Shown piece by piece: positions 1-7,525 of a stretch of 14,598 nt of DNA; the first letter of the stretch is position 1; each line of letters opens with the position of its first letter. The stretch covers positions 1 to 14,598 of the forward strand of contig CANNNB010000040.1 in assembly GCA_947505995.1 (NCBI GenBank). The letters run 5' to 3'. A model generated the notes under the pieces. It did no database searches. It worked only from the letters and a program-made list of their open reading frames with translations, and was not told the origin of the DNA. The DNA comes from Comamonadaceae bacterium (GTDB taxonomy: Bacteria > Pseudomonadota > Gammaproteobacteria > Burkholderiales > Burkholderiaceae). A program made the translations under genes and the position numbers.

Positions 1-1945
1 CAAGGCCTTGAAAGAAGTCGGCATTTCTGAGGGGCGTCCATTTGACAAAGCCTTGGCAGACAAAGCCGAGCAAGAACTCAAGCGGCAATACATCACAAGG
101 AGCTTGTATGGTGCTGAGATCGTCACAACGGTAACGCCGGTTGATCGAAATCGCGTCAAGTTGACCCTCACAGTCACAGAAGGTGGCCCCTCCAAAATCA
201 AAGAAATTCGAATTACAGGCAACCAAATATTTCCTGAAAACACACTCAAAGAACTGTTCAATTTGGATGTGGGTGGTTGGCTTAGCTGGTACACCAAATC
301 AGATCGATATTCCAGAACCAAGCTCAATGCAGACTTGGAAACGCTGCGTTCCTACTATTTGGGACGGGGCTTCTTGGAGTTCAGAATTGATTCCACCCAA
401 GTGGCCATTTCTCCCGATAAGCAAGACATCTCCATTGCGATCAATGTGACAGAGGGTGAACGGTTTGTCGTTTCAGGTGTCAAACTGGAAGGCAACTATT
501 TGGGCAAAGATGACGAGTTCAAAGCGCTTGTCAAAATTGGCTTGGCCCAACCCTACAACGCTGAAACAGTGACAGAAACGAGCAAAGCATTCACCGATTA
601 CTTTGGCAAGTTTGGTTTTGCCTTCGCGCGAGTCGATGCGCGACCTGAAATTGACCGTATTAACAACCGTGTGAATTTTGTACTGGTTGCCGAGCCTTCT
701 CGCCGTGCCTACGTACGCCGTATCAACGTCGTAGGCAACAACCGAACTCGAGACGAGGTCATTCGGCGTGAATTCCGGCAGTTGGAATCAGCTTGGTACG
801 ATGGTGACAAAATCAAATTGTCGCGAGATCGTGTCGACCGCTTAGGCTTCTTCACCGAGGTCAACATCGACACCCAAGAAGTGCCAGCTACCACCGACCA
901 AGTCGACTTGACTGTCAATGTGGTTGAAAAACCAACTGGCAGTGTTTCATTGGGCGCCGGTTTTTCTTCTACAGAAAAAATTGCGCTGAACTTTGGTATT
1001 CGACAGGAAAATGCTTTCGGTTCGGGCAACTACTTGGCCACCGAAATCAACACCAGCAGATTCAACAAAACCATTGTTGTCAGCACGACCGATCCTTACT
1101 TTACGGATGAAGGCGTTTCTCGAACTATCGACGTGTTTCACCGAACCACGCGGCCCTATTTGGGTGATTTGAATGCTTACAGCTTGGTCAGTTCTGGCGC
1201 AGGTATGCGATTTGGTGTGCCGTTCAGTGAAATCGATACCGTTTACTTCGGTGCAAACTTAGAGCAGACCTCCATCAAGCCAGGCTCCAACTTACCCAAC
1301 GCCTACGTGATTTACATGCAGCAATTTGGCTACACCAGCACCTCTTTGCCGCTGACAATTGGTTGGGGTAGAGATGGCCGCGACAGTGCGATCGTGCCAA
1401 CCCGGGGTGTTTTGCAAAGATTTAATTCAGATGTCAGTGTTGTGGGAGATGCGCGTTATCTTCGTTCGAACTACCAAATTCAGCAATACACACCATTAAC
1501 TAAAAAGTACACATTGGCCTTGAATGCTGACTTGGGGTGGGGCCAAGGCTTGTCAAACCGACCCTACCCGCTGTTTAAAAACTACTTTGTCGGTGGTTTA
1601 GGTAGCGTTCGGGGCTTCCAGCAATCTAGCTTAGGGCCATCAGACAGCACCAACAGTTTGTTTTTAGGGGGTCCCAAGAAAATTGTCCTGAATGCCGAGC
1701 TGTTGGCGCCATTTCCTGGCGCTGGCAATGACAGAACCTTGCGCCTGTTTGCCTTTGCAGACGTAGGACGTGCTTTTGGCGAAGATGAAAAAATCAAATT
1801 CAACGAACTCAGGTCCTCTGTGGGATTGGGTTTAAGCTGGATTTCCCCAATGGGTCCTTTGCGCTTTTCCTATGCCTTCCCGGTAAAGCGTCAGGTTACG
1901 GATAAAATCCAAAGATTGCAATTCCAAATCGGAACCTCCTTTTAA
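1..1945 (+). CDS. bamA: Outer membrane protein assembly factor BamA, 5'-truncated by the window edge
   Basis: BamA is the Omp85-family core of the BAM complex, which folds and inserts beta-barrel proteins into the outer membrane. The reading frame is open from base 2 with no start in view. About 647 residues are visible, against roughly 760-800 in the family, so the signal peptide and POTRA1 lie upstream. Counting from the codon at base 8, POTRA2 covers about residues 1-61, POTRA3 62-148, POTRA4 150-230 and POTRA5 235-309; each begins with the typical I-x-G-N type strand. The C-terminal 16-strand barrel runs from about 312 to the end. The barrel carries the loop-6 VRGF motif (bases 1607-1618), the Omp85 hallmark. 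The protein ends in Phe (QIGTSF), the C-terminal aromatic signature of outer-membrane barrels. The stop codon overlaps the skp start (TAATG). Family assignment is very secure. Confidence 0.97.
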   Translation, partial: KALKEVGISEGRPFDKALADKAEQELKRQYITRSLYGAEIVTTVTPVDRNRVKLTLTVTEGGPSKIKEIRITGNQIFPENTLKELFNLDVGGWLSWYTKSDRYSRTKLNADLETLRSYYLGRGFLEFRIDSTQVAISPDKQDISIAINVTEGERFVVSGVKLEGNYLGKDDEFKALVKIGLAQPYNAETVTETSKAFTDYFGKFGFAFARVDARPEIDRINNRVNFVLVAEPSRRAYVRRINVVGNNRTRDEVIRREFRQLESAWYDGDKIKLSRDRVDRLGFFTEVNIDTQEVPATTDQVDLTVNVVEKPTGSVSLGAGFSSTEKIALNFGIRQENAFGSGNYLATEINTSRFNKTIVVSTTDPYFTDEGVSRTIDVFHRTTRPYLGDLNAYSLVSSGAGMRFGVPFSEIDTVYFGANLEQTSIKPGSNLPNAYVIYMQQFGYTSTSLPLTIGWGRDGRDSAIVPTRGVLQRFNSDVSVVGDARYLRSNYQIQQYTPLTKKYTLALNADLGWGQGLSNRPYPLFKNYFVGGLGSVRGFQQSSLGPSDSTNSLFLGGPKKIVLNAELLAPFPGAGNDRTLRLFAFADVGRAFGEDEKIKFNELRSSVGLGLSWISPMGPLRFSYAFPVKRQVTDKIQRLQFQIGTSF

Positions 1946-2463
1946 TGAAAACACTTCGTCATTTCTCTCAAGTTTGTTTGTTGACTTTCGGTGCACTCGG
2001 TGCATCCGCGGCCAGCGCACAGGACATCAAAATCGGTTTTGTCAACACTGATCGCGTCTTTCGCGAGGCCAGCACGGCTAAGTCTGCGCAGGCCAAGTTG
2101 GAGCAAGAGTTTGCAAAGCGGGAAAAAGATTTGGTTGATCTGGGCAATACCATCAAATCGGCATCTGACAAATTTGAGCGCGAAGCGCCTACCTTGTCTG
2201 AAACTCAGCGCAACATGCGTCAAAAGCAACTCATGGACCAAGACCGAGAGTTTCAACGCAAGCGCCGCGAATTTCAGGAAGACTTGAACACGCGCAAAAA
2301 TGAAGAGCAGCAAGTTGTGATTGAGCGTGCAAACCGTGCTGTCAAACAAGTAGCAGAAGCTGAAAAGTACGACGTGATTTTTCAAGAGGCTGTTTACATC
2401 AATCCTAAGCACGACATCACTGATAAAGTCATCAAGACTCTCAATGCAACCGCTGGCAAATAA
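1945..2463 (+). CDS. skp: Periplasmic chaperone Skp/OmpH family protein
   Basis: Skp (OmpH) is a trimeric periplasmic holdase that carries unfolded outer-membrane proteins from the Sec translocon to BamA. The 172-residue product starts with a clear Sec signal peptide: basic MKTLRH, a hydrophobic core about residues 10-20, and a probable cleavage after ASA at residue 25. The mature part starts with IGFVNTDRVF, typical of the family. It continues as a long charged helical stretch (about residues 45-140), rich in Lys, Glu, Arg and Gln, that would form the coiled-coil tentacles. The C-terminal strand region (YDVIFQEAVYINP) rejoins the trimer core. The ATG overlaps the bamA stop by one base, so translation is probably coupled, matching the shared job of the two proteins. 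The length is close to that of characterised Skp proteins. Confidence 0.95.
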   Translation: MKTLRHFSQVCLLTFGALGASAASAQDIKIGFVNTDRVFREASTAKSAQAKLEQEFAKREKDLVDLGNTIKSASDKFEREAPTLSETQRNMRQKQLMDQDREFQRKRREFQEDLNTRKNEEQQVVIERANRAVKQVAEAEKYDVIFQEAVYINPKHDITDKVIKTLNATAGK

Positions 2464-2494
2464 GCGCCTGCTCTGAGAGAACTGGACTTGTGTT

Positions 2495-3484
2495 GTGCTG
2501 CAGCTTGGCGACATTGTTAAGGCTTTAGGCGGCAGCCTTCACGGCAGTCCACAAACATCCATTCAAAAACTGGCTCCGCTAGAAAATGCGGGTGCTGGCG
2601 ACTTGAGTTTCCTAAGCCACCCCAAGTACCAATCGCATTTAAATCAATCACACGCTGCCTGTGTGATTGTGACGGCCCCATTCAAAGAATTGGCGCTCAC
2701 GCGTGGGGCTTGTATCGTGACCGAAGATCCGTACCACTACTTCGCTAAACTCACGCAATTTTGGAAAAAGCAAACCGCACAAGTCGTTCGCAGCCGAATC
2801 CACCCTAGTGCCGTGGTCGACCCCGAGGCGCTGGTTGCAGACACAGCCATCATTGGCCCTTTGTGTGTGGTGGAGCGAGGTGCCAAAGTGGGCGCCTATT
2901 CTCAGCTCAAATCCAGGGTCACTTTGGGAGAGTCTTGTGAAATTGGTGAGCGCTGCATTATTCACTCAGGTGTTGTGATTGGGGCTGATGGCTTTGGTTT
3001 TGCATTGCACCAAGGGGAGTGGGAAAAAATTGAACAGCTGGGTGCCGTCAAAATTGGCAACGATGTTGAAATTGGCGCCAATACCTGCATTGATCGCGGT
3101 GCTTTGCAAGACACCATCATTGAAGACGGCGTGAAACTCGACAACCTTATTCAAATTGGTCACAACGTGCACATTGGCAAGCACACTGCCATGGCGGGTT
3201 GTGTGGGTGTGGCGGGCAGCGCTCGCATAGGTGCGAATTGCACAGTTGGTGGTGGCGCCATTGTGTTGGGGCATCTGAGCTTGGCGGATGGCGTGCACAT
3301 TTCTGCAGCTTCAGTGGTCACACGGTCAATCTCTCAAGCTGGCAATTACACCGGTTTGTTTCCCATCGACGACAATGCCACATGGGAAAAAAATGCAGCC
3401 AGTTTGAAGCAGTTGTACAAGTTGCGCGATCGAATCAAATCCTTGGAGGCTCAACGCCTTCAGCCACCATCTCAGGAAATTTAA
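2495..3484 (+). CDS. lpxD: UDP-3-O-(3-hydroxyacyl)glucosamine N-acyltransferase LpxD
   Basis: LpxD transfers an (R)-3-hydroxyacyl chain from ACP to the 2-amino group of UDP-3-O-acylglucosamine, the third step of lipid A synthesis in the cytoplasm. The product has 329 residues, the usual length. The N-terminal domain (about 1-100) is the uridine-binding lobe, including the SFLSHPKY segment. From about residue 105 there are left-handed parallel beta-helix hexapeptide repeats ([LIV]-G-x-x-x-x), then a short helical tail. The catalytic His is H223 in the GHNV motif (E. coli His239 by alignment from memory). The position matching E. coli Met290, part of the acyl pocket, is V274. The start is GTG at 2495; no in-frame ATG fits the N-terminus better, and a GAGAGA stretch at 2475-2480 may serve as a distant ribosome-binding site. 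The stop is 2 nt before fabZ. Confidence 0.96.
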   Translation: MLQLGDIVKALGGSLHGSPQTSIQKLAPLENAGAGDLSFLSHPKYQSHLNQSHAACVIVTAPFKELALTRGACIVTEDPYHYFAKLTQFWKKQTAQVVRSRIHPSAVVDPEALVADTAIIGPLCVVERGAKVGAYSQLKSRVTLGESCEIGERCIIHSGVVIGADGFGFALHQGEWEKIEQLGAVKIGNDVEIGANTCIDRGALQDTIIEDGVKLDNLIQIGHNVHIGKHTAMAGCVGVAGSARIGANCTVGGGAIVLGHLSLADGVHISAASVVTRSISQAGNYTGLFPIDDNATWEKNAASLKQLYKLRDRIKSLEAQRLQPPSQEI

Positions 3485-3486
3485 TC

Positions 3487-3927
3487 ATGATGGACATCTA
3501 TCAAATTCTCAAACAATTGCCTCATCGATTTCCCATTTTGTTGGTGGACCGAGTGCTTGAAATTGAAAAAGGCGTTCGAATCAAAGCCCTAAAAAATGTG
3601 TCTGTGAATGAGCCCTATTTCACAGGACACTTTCCATCACGCCCCGTAATGCCTGGCGTATTGATGTTGGAGGCCTTGGCACAAGCCGCAGCTTTGCTTG
3701 CATTTGACACCTTGGGTGAAACGCCCGATGAAAAAACTGTTTATTACTTCGCCGGCATAGACGGTGCCCGCTTTAAACGACCTGTAGAACCAGGTGACCA
3801 ACTCATTTTGGAAGTTGAATTGGATCGAATGAAATCTGGTGTTTTTAAATTCAAAGCGCGCGCCAAAGTGGGTGATGAGATTGCGGTAGAAGCAGAACTC
3901 ATGTGTACCATGCGCAAGATTGCCTAA
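3487..3927 (+). CDS. fabZ: 3-hydroxyacyl-[acyl-carrier-protein] dehydratase FabZ
   Basis: FabZ dehydrates (R)-3-hydroxyacyl-ACP to trans-2-enoyl-ACP in fatty acid elongation. It competes with LpxA and LpxD for 3-hydroxyacyl-ACP, which explains its place in the lipid A cluster. From the tandem ATGATG at 3487 the protein is 146 residues, normal for this hot-dog-fold family. The signature segments are [11 protein letters not shown] (13-23) and the active-site region around GHFP (47-50) and the following [11 protein letters not shown]. Catalytic His48 and Glu62 match E. coli His54 and Glu68. The start could be 3487 or 3490. The frame is open much further upstream inside lpxD, but that part does not resemble any FabZ and is rejected. 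Spacing is 2 nt after lpxD and 20 nt before lpxA. Confidence 0.97.
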   Translation: MMDIYQILKQLPHRFPILLVDRVLEIEKGVRIKALKNVSVNEPYFTGHFPSRPVMPGVLMLEALAQAAALLAFDTLGETPDEKTVYYFAGIDGARFKRPVEPGDQLILEVELDRMKSGVFKFKARAKVGDEIAVEAELMCTMRKIA

Positions 3928-3947
3928 TTAGCTTGCTTTAGAAGTCT

Positions 3948-4742
3948 ATGACGCTCATTCATCCAACCGCCATTGTCGATCCAGCAGCCCAGCTTGACAG
4001 CAGTGTCAGGGTAGGGCCCTACACCGTCATTGGCCCTCATGTGCAAATTGATGCAGGCACCAACATAGCCAGCCATTGCGTCATTGAGGGGCACACCACC
4101 ATCGGCAAAGACAACCAAATTTTTCAGTTCAATTCTTTAGGCGCAGTGCCTCAAGACAAGAAGTATGCAGGCGAGCCTTGCGAGTTGATCATTGGCCATC
4201 GAAACACCATCCGCGAGTTCTGCACCTTCAACATTGGCTCCCCCGGCGACACGGGCGTCACCAAATTGGGCAATGACAACTGGATCATGGCGTATGTTCA
4301 TTTGGCGCACGACTGCCAAATTGGCAACCACACCATCTTTGCAAATAGCACTCAATTAGCGGGCCATGTGCATGTGGGCGACTGGGTCATTTTGGGAGGG
4401 TTCACAGTGGTACACCAGTTCTGTAGATTAGGTGCACACAGTTTTACCGCGATGAATTCCTTGTTATTTGCAGACTTGCCCCCCTTCGTCATGGCTCAAG
4501 GCCAACCCGCTCAGGCAAGGTCGATGAACTTTGAAGGTTTGCGCCGACGCGGTTTCTCGGCCGAAAGAATCGCTGCTGTCAAAGCTATGCACAAAAGCTT
4601 GTACCGCCAGGAACTCACATTGGCGCAAGCTCAATCTGAAATTGAGTTACTCACGGAAAAATTCCCAGAAGCAACAGCCGATGTCGACATGATGCTCAGC
4701 TTCTTGCAAGGCACGTCGCCTGAGCGCGGCATTGTGAGATAA
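3948..4742 (+). CDS. lpxA: UDP-N-acetylglucosamine O-acyltransferase LpxA
   Basis: LpxA catalyses the first lipid A step, moving a 3-hydroxyacyl group from ACP to the 3-OH of UDP-GlcNAc; it is a soluble cytoplasmic trimer. The 264-residue protein (E. coli 262) starts with the usual IHPTAIVDP, followed by about ten hexapeptide-repeat turns to about residue 185. A C-terminal helical domain begins near [12 protein letters not shown]. The catalytic base is H121 in HLAHDC (E. coli His125). GHV at 139-141 and VHQF at 155-158 match the substrate-binding segments. The residue aligned with E. coli Gly173, the hydrocarbon ruler, is Met169, as in Pseudomonas aeruginosa LpxA, which uses C10 chains. The ATG is preceded only by a weak AGAAG (3940-3944). 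The TAA at 4740-4742 directly abuts the GTG proposed for lpxB. Confidence 0.97.
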   Translation: MTLIHPTAIVDPAAQLDSSVRVGPYTVIGPHVQIDAGTNIASHCVIEGHTTIGKDNQIFQFNSLGAVPQDKKYAGEPCELIIGHRNTIREFCTFNIGSPGDTGVTKLGNDNWIMAYVHLAHDCQIGNHTIFANSTQLAGHVHVGDWVILGGFTVVHQFCRLGAHSFTAMNSLLFADLPPFVMAQGQPAQARSMNFEGLRRRGFSAERIAAVKAMHKSLYRQELTLAQAQSEIELLTEKFPEATADVDMMLSFLQGTSPERGIVR

Positions 4743-5921
4743 GTGGTGCAAGCCGCAAGCGTTTCTCAGCCTTCAAAAGCCCCTGATGGGGCTTTTTCCA
4801 TGGCCATGGTGGCTGGAGAAACATCAGGCGATTTGCTGGCAGGCTTAATGATGCAAGGCATTCGTGCAAAGTGGCCCGAAGCCAATTTGTATGGCATTGG
4901 TGGGCCTCGCATGCAAGCACAAGGCTTCAAGGCTTTATGGCCGTCAGACAAATTGGCCGTCAGAGGTTATGTAGAAGTGCTGAGGCACTACCGAGAAATT
5001 GTCGGTATTCGCAAACAACTCAAAGCGCAACTGTTGGCAAAGCCACCTCAAGTATTTGTGGGTGTCGACGCACCAGATTTCAACCTCGACTTAGAGCACG
5101 ACTTGAAGCGGGCTGGCATTCCCACTGTGCATTTTGTCTGTCCCTCCATTTGGGCATGGCGCGCAGAGCGCATTGAAAAAATCAAACAAAGCGTAGACCA
5201 TGTGCTTTGTATTTTTCCATTCGAAACAGACTTGCTGCATGCGCACGGCATTCCAGCGACCTATGTGGGTCATCCCTTGGCTCAGGCCATTCCCATGCAC
5301 GTGGACGCTCTGAAAGCCCGCCATGAATTGAACCTGGATCCTGATCGACCTGTGGTGGCTTTGTTGCCGGGTAGCCGAGAATCTGAAATAACGTATTTGG
5401 CTGAACGATTTTTAAAGGCTGCTATGTTGCTCAGCCAGCAACAACCCAAGCTGCAATTTGTGTTGCCGGCCATGCCATCTATAAAGTCGCGCATTGAACA
5501 CATTCGCGACAAAGTTGGCGCCACACAAGTTCAAATCTTGAAGGGCCAATCGCATGCGGCCTTGGCGGCGTGCGATGTCACCCTCATTGCCAGTGGCACG
5601 GCCACACTCGAGGCAGCACTGTTCAAAAAGCCCATGGTCATTGCCTACAACATGAACTGGATCAGCTGGCAAATGATGAAGCGCAAAAAACTTCAACCAT
5701 GGGTGGGATTGCCCAACATTTTGGCGCAAGCGTTTTGTGTACCAGAACTTTTACAAGATCAAGCCACACCCGAAAACATGTCCAGTGCTATCTTGGACTG
5801 GTTGAGTTCGCCTGAAAAAGCGCAGGCTTTGGTCAGTCGATTTGAAATCATGCATCAGTCATTGCTCCGTGATACACCTACACTTGCTGCCCATGCGATC
5901 CAAACGCTTGTCAAAACCTGA
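4743..5921 (+). CDS. lpxB: Lipid-A-disaccharide synthase LpxB
   Basis: LpxB (GT19, GT-B-like) condenses UDP-2,3-diacylglucosamine with lipid X to form the beta-1,6 tetraacyl disaccharide of lipid A at the inner membrane surface. Visible family motifs are MVAGETSGD near the N-terminus, VGVDAPDFN (around residue 109, containing the catalytic Asp region), [22 protein letters not shown] and a nucleotide-binding segment with [10 protein letters not shown]. From GTG 4743 the product is 392 residues, about ten longer than E. coli LpxB. ATG 4801 would give 372 residues beginning [11 protein letters not shown], closer to where family homology starts. A terminator-like hairpin (4775-4797) lies between the two starts. 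GTG 4743 abuts the lpxA stop, favouring coupling, but neither start has a good Shine-Dalgarno, so the start is unresolved. The 3' end overlaps rnhB. Confidence 0.94.
   Translation: MVQAASVSQPSKAPDGAFSMAMVAGETSGDLLAGLMMQGIRAKWPEANLYGIGGPRMQAQGFKALWPSDKLAVRGYVEVLRHYREIVGIRKQLKAQLLAKPPQVFVGVDAPDFNLDLEHDLKRAGIPTVHFVCPSIWAWRAERIEKIKQSVDHVLCIFPFETDLLHAHGIPATYVGHPLAQAIPMHVDALKARHELNLDPDRPVVALLPGSRESEITYLAERFLKAAMLLSQQQPKLQFVLPAMPSIKSRIEHIRDKVGATQVQILKGQSHAALAACDVTLIASGTATLEAALFKKPMVIAYNMNWISWQMMKRKKLQPWVGLPNILAQAFCVPELLQDQATPENMSSAILDWLSSPEKAQALVSRFEIMHQSLLRDTPTLAAHAIQTLVKT
4775..4797 (+). terminator. Intrinsic-terminator-like hairpin at the 5' end of lpxB
   Basis: A perfect 9-bp inverted repeat, AAAAGCCCC (4775-4783) and GGGGCTTTT (4788-4796), flanks a TGAT loop and is followed by one further T, giving a five-T run at 4793-4797. 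The shape is that of a rho-independent terminator with a short U-tract. It lies 32 nt after the GTG start candidate of lpxB and ends just before ATG 4801. If lpxB is read from 4743 the hairpin is coding; if from 4801 it sits in an intergenic gap. It may terminate part of the upstream transcription, which coupled translation through it would relieve. Function is inferred from structure only. Confidence 0.5.
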
Positions 5922-6525
5922 ACAGGTAAGCCTCGCCTGGGACACGCCTGGTTTGTTGGCCGGCGTAGACGAAGCTGGGCGCGGTCCTTTGGCGGGTCCG
6001 GTTGTGGCTGCAGCGGTCATCTTGGACGAACTCAAACCCATCAAAGGTTTGGCAGATTCTAAAAAATTAACTGCCAAAACCCGCGAACGTTTGTTCGATG
6101 AAATTCGCGCCAAGGCTTTGTGCTTTGCCATTGCTGAAGCCAGTGTTGAAGAAATAGACCGATTGAATATTTTGCAAGCCACCATGCTGGCCATGCAAAG
6201 GGCGGTAGAAGCATTGCGTTTGAAACCCACTCTGGTGTATGTGGATGGCAACCGGTTGCCTATTTTGGATGTGCGCGCTGAAGCCATTGTGAAGGGCGAT
6301 GAGAAAGTTCAAGAAATTTCAGCAGCATCTATTTTGGCCAAGGTTCATCGCGATCGCATGTGCAAAGAAATGCACCTTCAGTTCCCCGAGTATGGCTTTG
6401 ATGCGCACAAGGGTTATGGCACTGCGGTTCACCTTAAAGCCTTGCAAACTTGGGGTGCCACCCCGCTTCATCGCAAAAGCTTTGCGCCTGTGACGCAAGC
6501 TATTTTGTCGGCCTCAAAATCATGA
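5893..6525 (+). CDS. rnhB: Ribonuclease HII
   Basis: RNase HII cleaves the RNA strand of RNA-DNA hybrids and incises at single ribonucleotides in DNA, starting ribonucleotide excision repair. The product from ATG 5893 has 210 residues, normal for the family. It contains [13 protein letters not shown] with catalytic D26 and E27, VYVDGN with D118, and [21 protein letters not shown] with D136, giving a complete DEDD set. GYGTAVHL near the C-terminus is also typical. The frame extends upstream to 5842, but the extra 17 residues lie inside lpxB and do not look like RNase HII. The chosen start overlaps the lpxB 3' end by 29 nt. The lpxB-rnhB neighbourhood is the same as in E. coli. The TGA stop overlaps the next ATG. 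Confidence 0.95.
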   Translation: MRSKRLSKPEQVSLAWDTPGLLAGVDEAGRGPLAGPVVAAAVILDELKPIKGLADSKKLTAKTRERLFDEIRAKALCFAIAEASVEEIDRLNILQATMLAMQRAVEALRLKPTLVYVDGNRLPILDVRAEAIVKGDEKVQEISAASILAKVHRDRMCKEMHLQFPEYGFDAHKGYGTAVHLKALQTWGATPLHRKSFAPVTQAILSASKS

Positions 6526-7292
6526 TGCTGATCACCTCTAAAGACAACCCTCGGCTGAAAACCATTCGCCGGCTGACCCAAGACTCTCAGGCATATCGCA
6601 AGCTCGGCTTGGTTTGGTTGGAGGGCGATCATTTGTGCCGCGCTGCGTTGGCACAAGGCGTGAAGCCCGAATTGGCTATCTTTACAGAATCTACTTGGCA
6701 GGCCTCCGAGTTTGAGTGGTCGCAATGCGCCCTAGAAGTTTGGGTGTTGCCAGATGATTTGTTTGCCGGATTGAGTTCGTTAGAGTCACCGGCCAAAATG
6801 GGTTTCCTTTTAACGCTGCCTCAGCCACCTGAATTAAATCCAACGGTAGCCACAGTGGTGTTAGACAGGCTTCAAGATGCTGGCAATGTGGGGTCAATTT
6901 TGCGCAGTGCTTCGGCCTTTGGTTTTAAACAAATTGTGGCCATCAAAGGAACAGCTGGCCTGTGGTCACCCAAAGTTTTGCGAGCCGGCATGGGCGCGCA
7001 TTTTGGTTTGAACCTGATTGAATCGGCCAACCCCGAAGATCTCAAGGCGCTGCTCGTGCCATTGATGGGAACCGATGTGCATGAGGGGTCCTATTTGCAT
7101 GAGTTGGCGCAACACGGCAAGTTGACACAAAAGTGCGCCTGGGTCATGGGTCACGAAGGGCAAGGCGTTTCACCAGAATTGATGGCCAGGGTGGACCAAA
7201 AAGTTCGAATTGCCCAGCCTGGGGGTGAGGAATCTTTGAATGTGGCCACAGCTGCGGCCATTTGCCTTCACGCCAGTGCGACTTCAAAGTGA
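6522..7292 (+). CDS. SpoU/TrmH-family (SPOUT) RNA methyltransferase
   Basis: This is a predicted S-adenosylmethionine-dependent 2'-O-ribose methyltransferase of rRNA or tRNA. The 256-residue protein has an N-terminal substrate-binding domain (about 1-100, with [12 protein letters not shown]) and a C-terminal SPOUT knot domain. Motif 1 is [20 protein letters not shown] (N122, R128), motif 2 is [10 protein letters not shown] (208-217) and motif 3 is [16 protein letters not shown] (232-247). Motif 3 begins IAQPGG rather than the IPM of TrmH and RlmB, so neither of those symbols is justified, and the exact RNA target cannot be read from sequence. The start is ATG 6522 or the adjacent ATG 6525. 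The first gives an ATGA overlap with the rnhB stop, indicating coupling. It is the last gene of the envelope operon; E. coli has dnaE at this point. Confidence 0.9.
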   Translation: MMLITSKDNPRLKTIRRLTQDSQAYRKLGLVWLEGDHLCRAALAQGVKPELAIFTESTWQASEFEWSQCALEVWVLPDDLFAGLSSLESPAKMGFLLTLPQPPELNPTVATVVLDRLQDAGNVGSILRSASAFGFKQIVAIKGTAGLWSPKVLRAGMGAHFGLNLIESANPEDLKALLVPLMGTDVHEGSYLHELAQHGKLTQKCAWVMGHEGQGVSPELMARVDQKVRIAQPGGEESLNVATAAAICLHASATSK

Positions 7293-7384
7293 GCATTGAC
7301 GGGGCTTGCGGCTGGGTCAGTCCATCTGGCCTCCGTCATTAAAAAATCCGGCTAGCTCAACCCGAGCAAGGGAGGAGTCACGGC

Positions 7385-7390
7385 TATAAT
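7385..7390 (+). promoter_or_regulatory. Consensus sigma-70 -10 box (TATAAT) of the carAB promoter
   Basis: TATAAT matches the -10 consensus fully. No recognisable TTGACA-like box occurs 15-19 nt upstream (7360-7369 is CCC/GAGC-rich), and there is no TGn extension. An A6 tract at 7341-7346 falls about 50-56 nt before the expected start site (around 7396-7398), where an UP element would bind the RNA polymerase alpha subunit. The expected initial transcript is G-C-U-U-U-C-C-like. A missing -35 box suggests activator help or dependence on the UP element; this is inference. Confidence 0.55.
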
Positions 7391-7515
7391 GAGAGGCTTT
7401 CCCGCATCAACCTGTACGTACCCGCTCAAAACAAGCCATTTCCCTTCGAAAGCAGCCAAAAAGTCAGCCTTTTAAGGTATGTCTTGCGCGTGCTGGGGCG
7501 TACCCGAACCATACC

Positions 7516-7520
7516 GGAGA
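7516..7520 (+). promoter_or_regulatory. Shine-Dalgarno of carA that decides its GTG start
   Basis: GGAGA ends five bases before GTG 7526. The frame stays open back to a TTG at 7484, but that codon has no such site and the added residues do not resemble CarA. The site therefore supports 7526. Confidence 0.75.
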
Positions 7521-7525
7521 ACCCA

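Larger units (their letters stand above)
7293..7525 (+). promoter_or_regulatory. carAB upstream region: promoter and leader
   Basis: This is the longest non-coding gap in the window. It holds an imperfect inverted repeat just after the methyltransferase stop (TGACGG at 7297-7302, CCGTCA at 7333-7338) with no following T-run, so it is a poor terminator. After that come an A6 tract (7341-7346), the consensus -10 box at 7385-7390 and a leader of about 130 nt. The leader contains an 8-base repeat, CGTACCCG, at 7417-7424 and 7499-7506. I see no ArgR box and no convincing attenuator hairpin. The region probably sets carAB-greA expression. Confidence 0.6.

Noticed and set aside
1942..2514. - strand open frame antisense to skp with hydrophobic stretches
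   Set aside because: It is fully opposite skp, which has a signal peptide and family features; no ribosome-binding site or domain seen.
3199..3486. Upstream extension of the fabZ frame within lpxD (96 extra codons)
   Set aside because: It overlaps the conserved lpxD sequence in another frame, its translation is Cys/Trp/His-rich and unlike any FabZ, and the ATGATG at 3487 fits the known N-terminus.
3914..3936. GCAAG/CTTGC inverted repeat around the fabZ stop as a possible terminator
   Set aside because: The stem is only 5 bp with a 13-nt loop and only three T follow; lpxA is plainly in the same operon.
5842..5892. Longer rnhB start inside lpxB
   Set aside because: The extra 17 residues have no family similarity and would enlarge the overlap with lpxB to 80 nt; ATG 5893 gives a standard RNase HII length.
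7297..7338. TGACGG/CCGTCA inverted repeat after the methyltransferase as a terminator
   Set aside because: The loop is 30 nt and an A-tract, not a T-tract, follows, so it does not fit a rho-independent terminator on either strand.
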